6,276 nt of DNA from an uncultured Ilumatobacter sp. (lineage in GTDB: Bacteria > Actinomycetota > Acidimicrobiia > Acidimicrobiales > Ilumatobacteraceae): the NCBI GenBank assembly GCA_938049325.1, contig CALICC010000203.1:1-6276 (forward strand), read 5' to 3'. Positions 6,177 through 6,276 of this stretch are shown one piece after another (positions within the stretch are counted from its first letter, which is position 1; each line of letters opens with the position of its first letter). The notes beneath the pieces are model-generated. The model was not told the origin of the DNA and searched no databases. It saw only the letters and a program-made list of their open reading frames with translations. The position numbers and the translations under genes are program-made.

Positions 6177-6276
6177 CGTCGTCGACCGTATCTCCGGTCG
6201 CGTCCGGGTCGTCGGTCGAGTCATCGGATACCTCGGCATCGACGGATTCCTCGTCGCCGTCTTCGCCGTCATCATC
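6169..6276 (-). CDS. C-terminal end of the gene upstream of rsfS: highly acidic tail (5' part outside window)
   Basis: In a different minus-strand frame from rsfS, the sequence is open from the window edge to a TGA at 6171-6169 and encodes 35 residues beginning DDDGEDGDEES and ending TVDDDG. By count, 15 Asp and 4 Glu make 19 of 35 residues, with no Lys or Arg: a disordered, strongly acidic tail. The stop overlaps the rsfS start region by 8 nt, which fits an operon with translational coupling. The conserved domain is outside the window, so the product cannot be named; by gene order nadD or an LCP (LytR-CpsA-Psr) family protein is possible, and an acidic tail suits an exported LCP protein. That identity is a guess. 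Confidence 0.6.
   Translation of the reverse strand, partial: DDDGEDGDEESVDAEVSDDSTDDPDATGDTVDDDG

Noticed and set aside
6177..6275. Longer rsfS starting near the window edge (33 extra residues)
   Set aside because: The extension is low-complexity Thr/Arg/Pro and is the out-of-frame shadow of the acidic C-terminus of the preceding gene; 125 residues is the normal RsfS length.

Overview
The window is GC-rich, densely coded bacterial DNA. The gene families (PlsC-type acyltransferase followed by a WS/DGAT-type acyltransferase, a DUF1800/DUF1501 pair, a DUF1996 lipoprotein, RsfS), the GTG start that looks leaderless and the tRNA without an encoded CCA fit an actinobacterium. Acidimicrobiia (Ilumatobacter-like) is my best guess. 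This is inference from family content and was not tested by any search.

Layout: (1) 1-273, plus strand: 3' end of a lysophospholipid (1-acylglycerol-3-phosphate) acyltransferase-like gene. (2) 291-1754, plus strand: a complete wax ester synthase/diacylglycerol acyltransferase, 17 nt downstream and very probably in the same operon. Together they form a lipid module whose expected output is triacylglycerol or wax ester. (3) 1761-4567, minus strand: a two-gene operon read right to left, first a DUF1800 protein and then a DUF1501 protein. Both carry twin-arginine export signals. The DUF1800 signal ends in a lipobox-like V-S-A-C, so it may be a Tat-exported lipoprotein. (4) 4568-4670: a divergent intergenic region of about 103 bp holding a good promoter for the gene to its right. 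(5) 4671-5621, plus strand: a DUF1996 lipoprotein. (6) 5658-5700: a strong inverted repeat acting as a terminator for both strands. (7) 5698-5770, minus strand: tRNA-Ala(GGC) with the G3:U70 identity pair. (8) 5799-6176, minus strand: RsfS, the ribosomal silencing factor. (9) 6169-6276, minus strand: the very acidic C-terminal end of the gene upstream of rsfS, overlapping the rsfS start.

How the parts fit: the left end is lipid storage/acyl transfer and the right end is ribosome hibernation and tRNA housekeeping. The middle is the least understood part: three predicted exported proteins of unknown biochemistry, two of them candidate lipoproteins, arranged around one short divergent control region. 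That block is the best candidate for an undescribed cell-envelope system, though each family is already known as a domain of unknown function. I see no mobile element, CRISPR array, phage gene or obvious horizontal-transfer scar.
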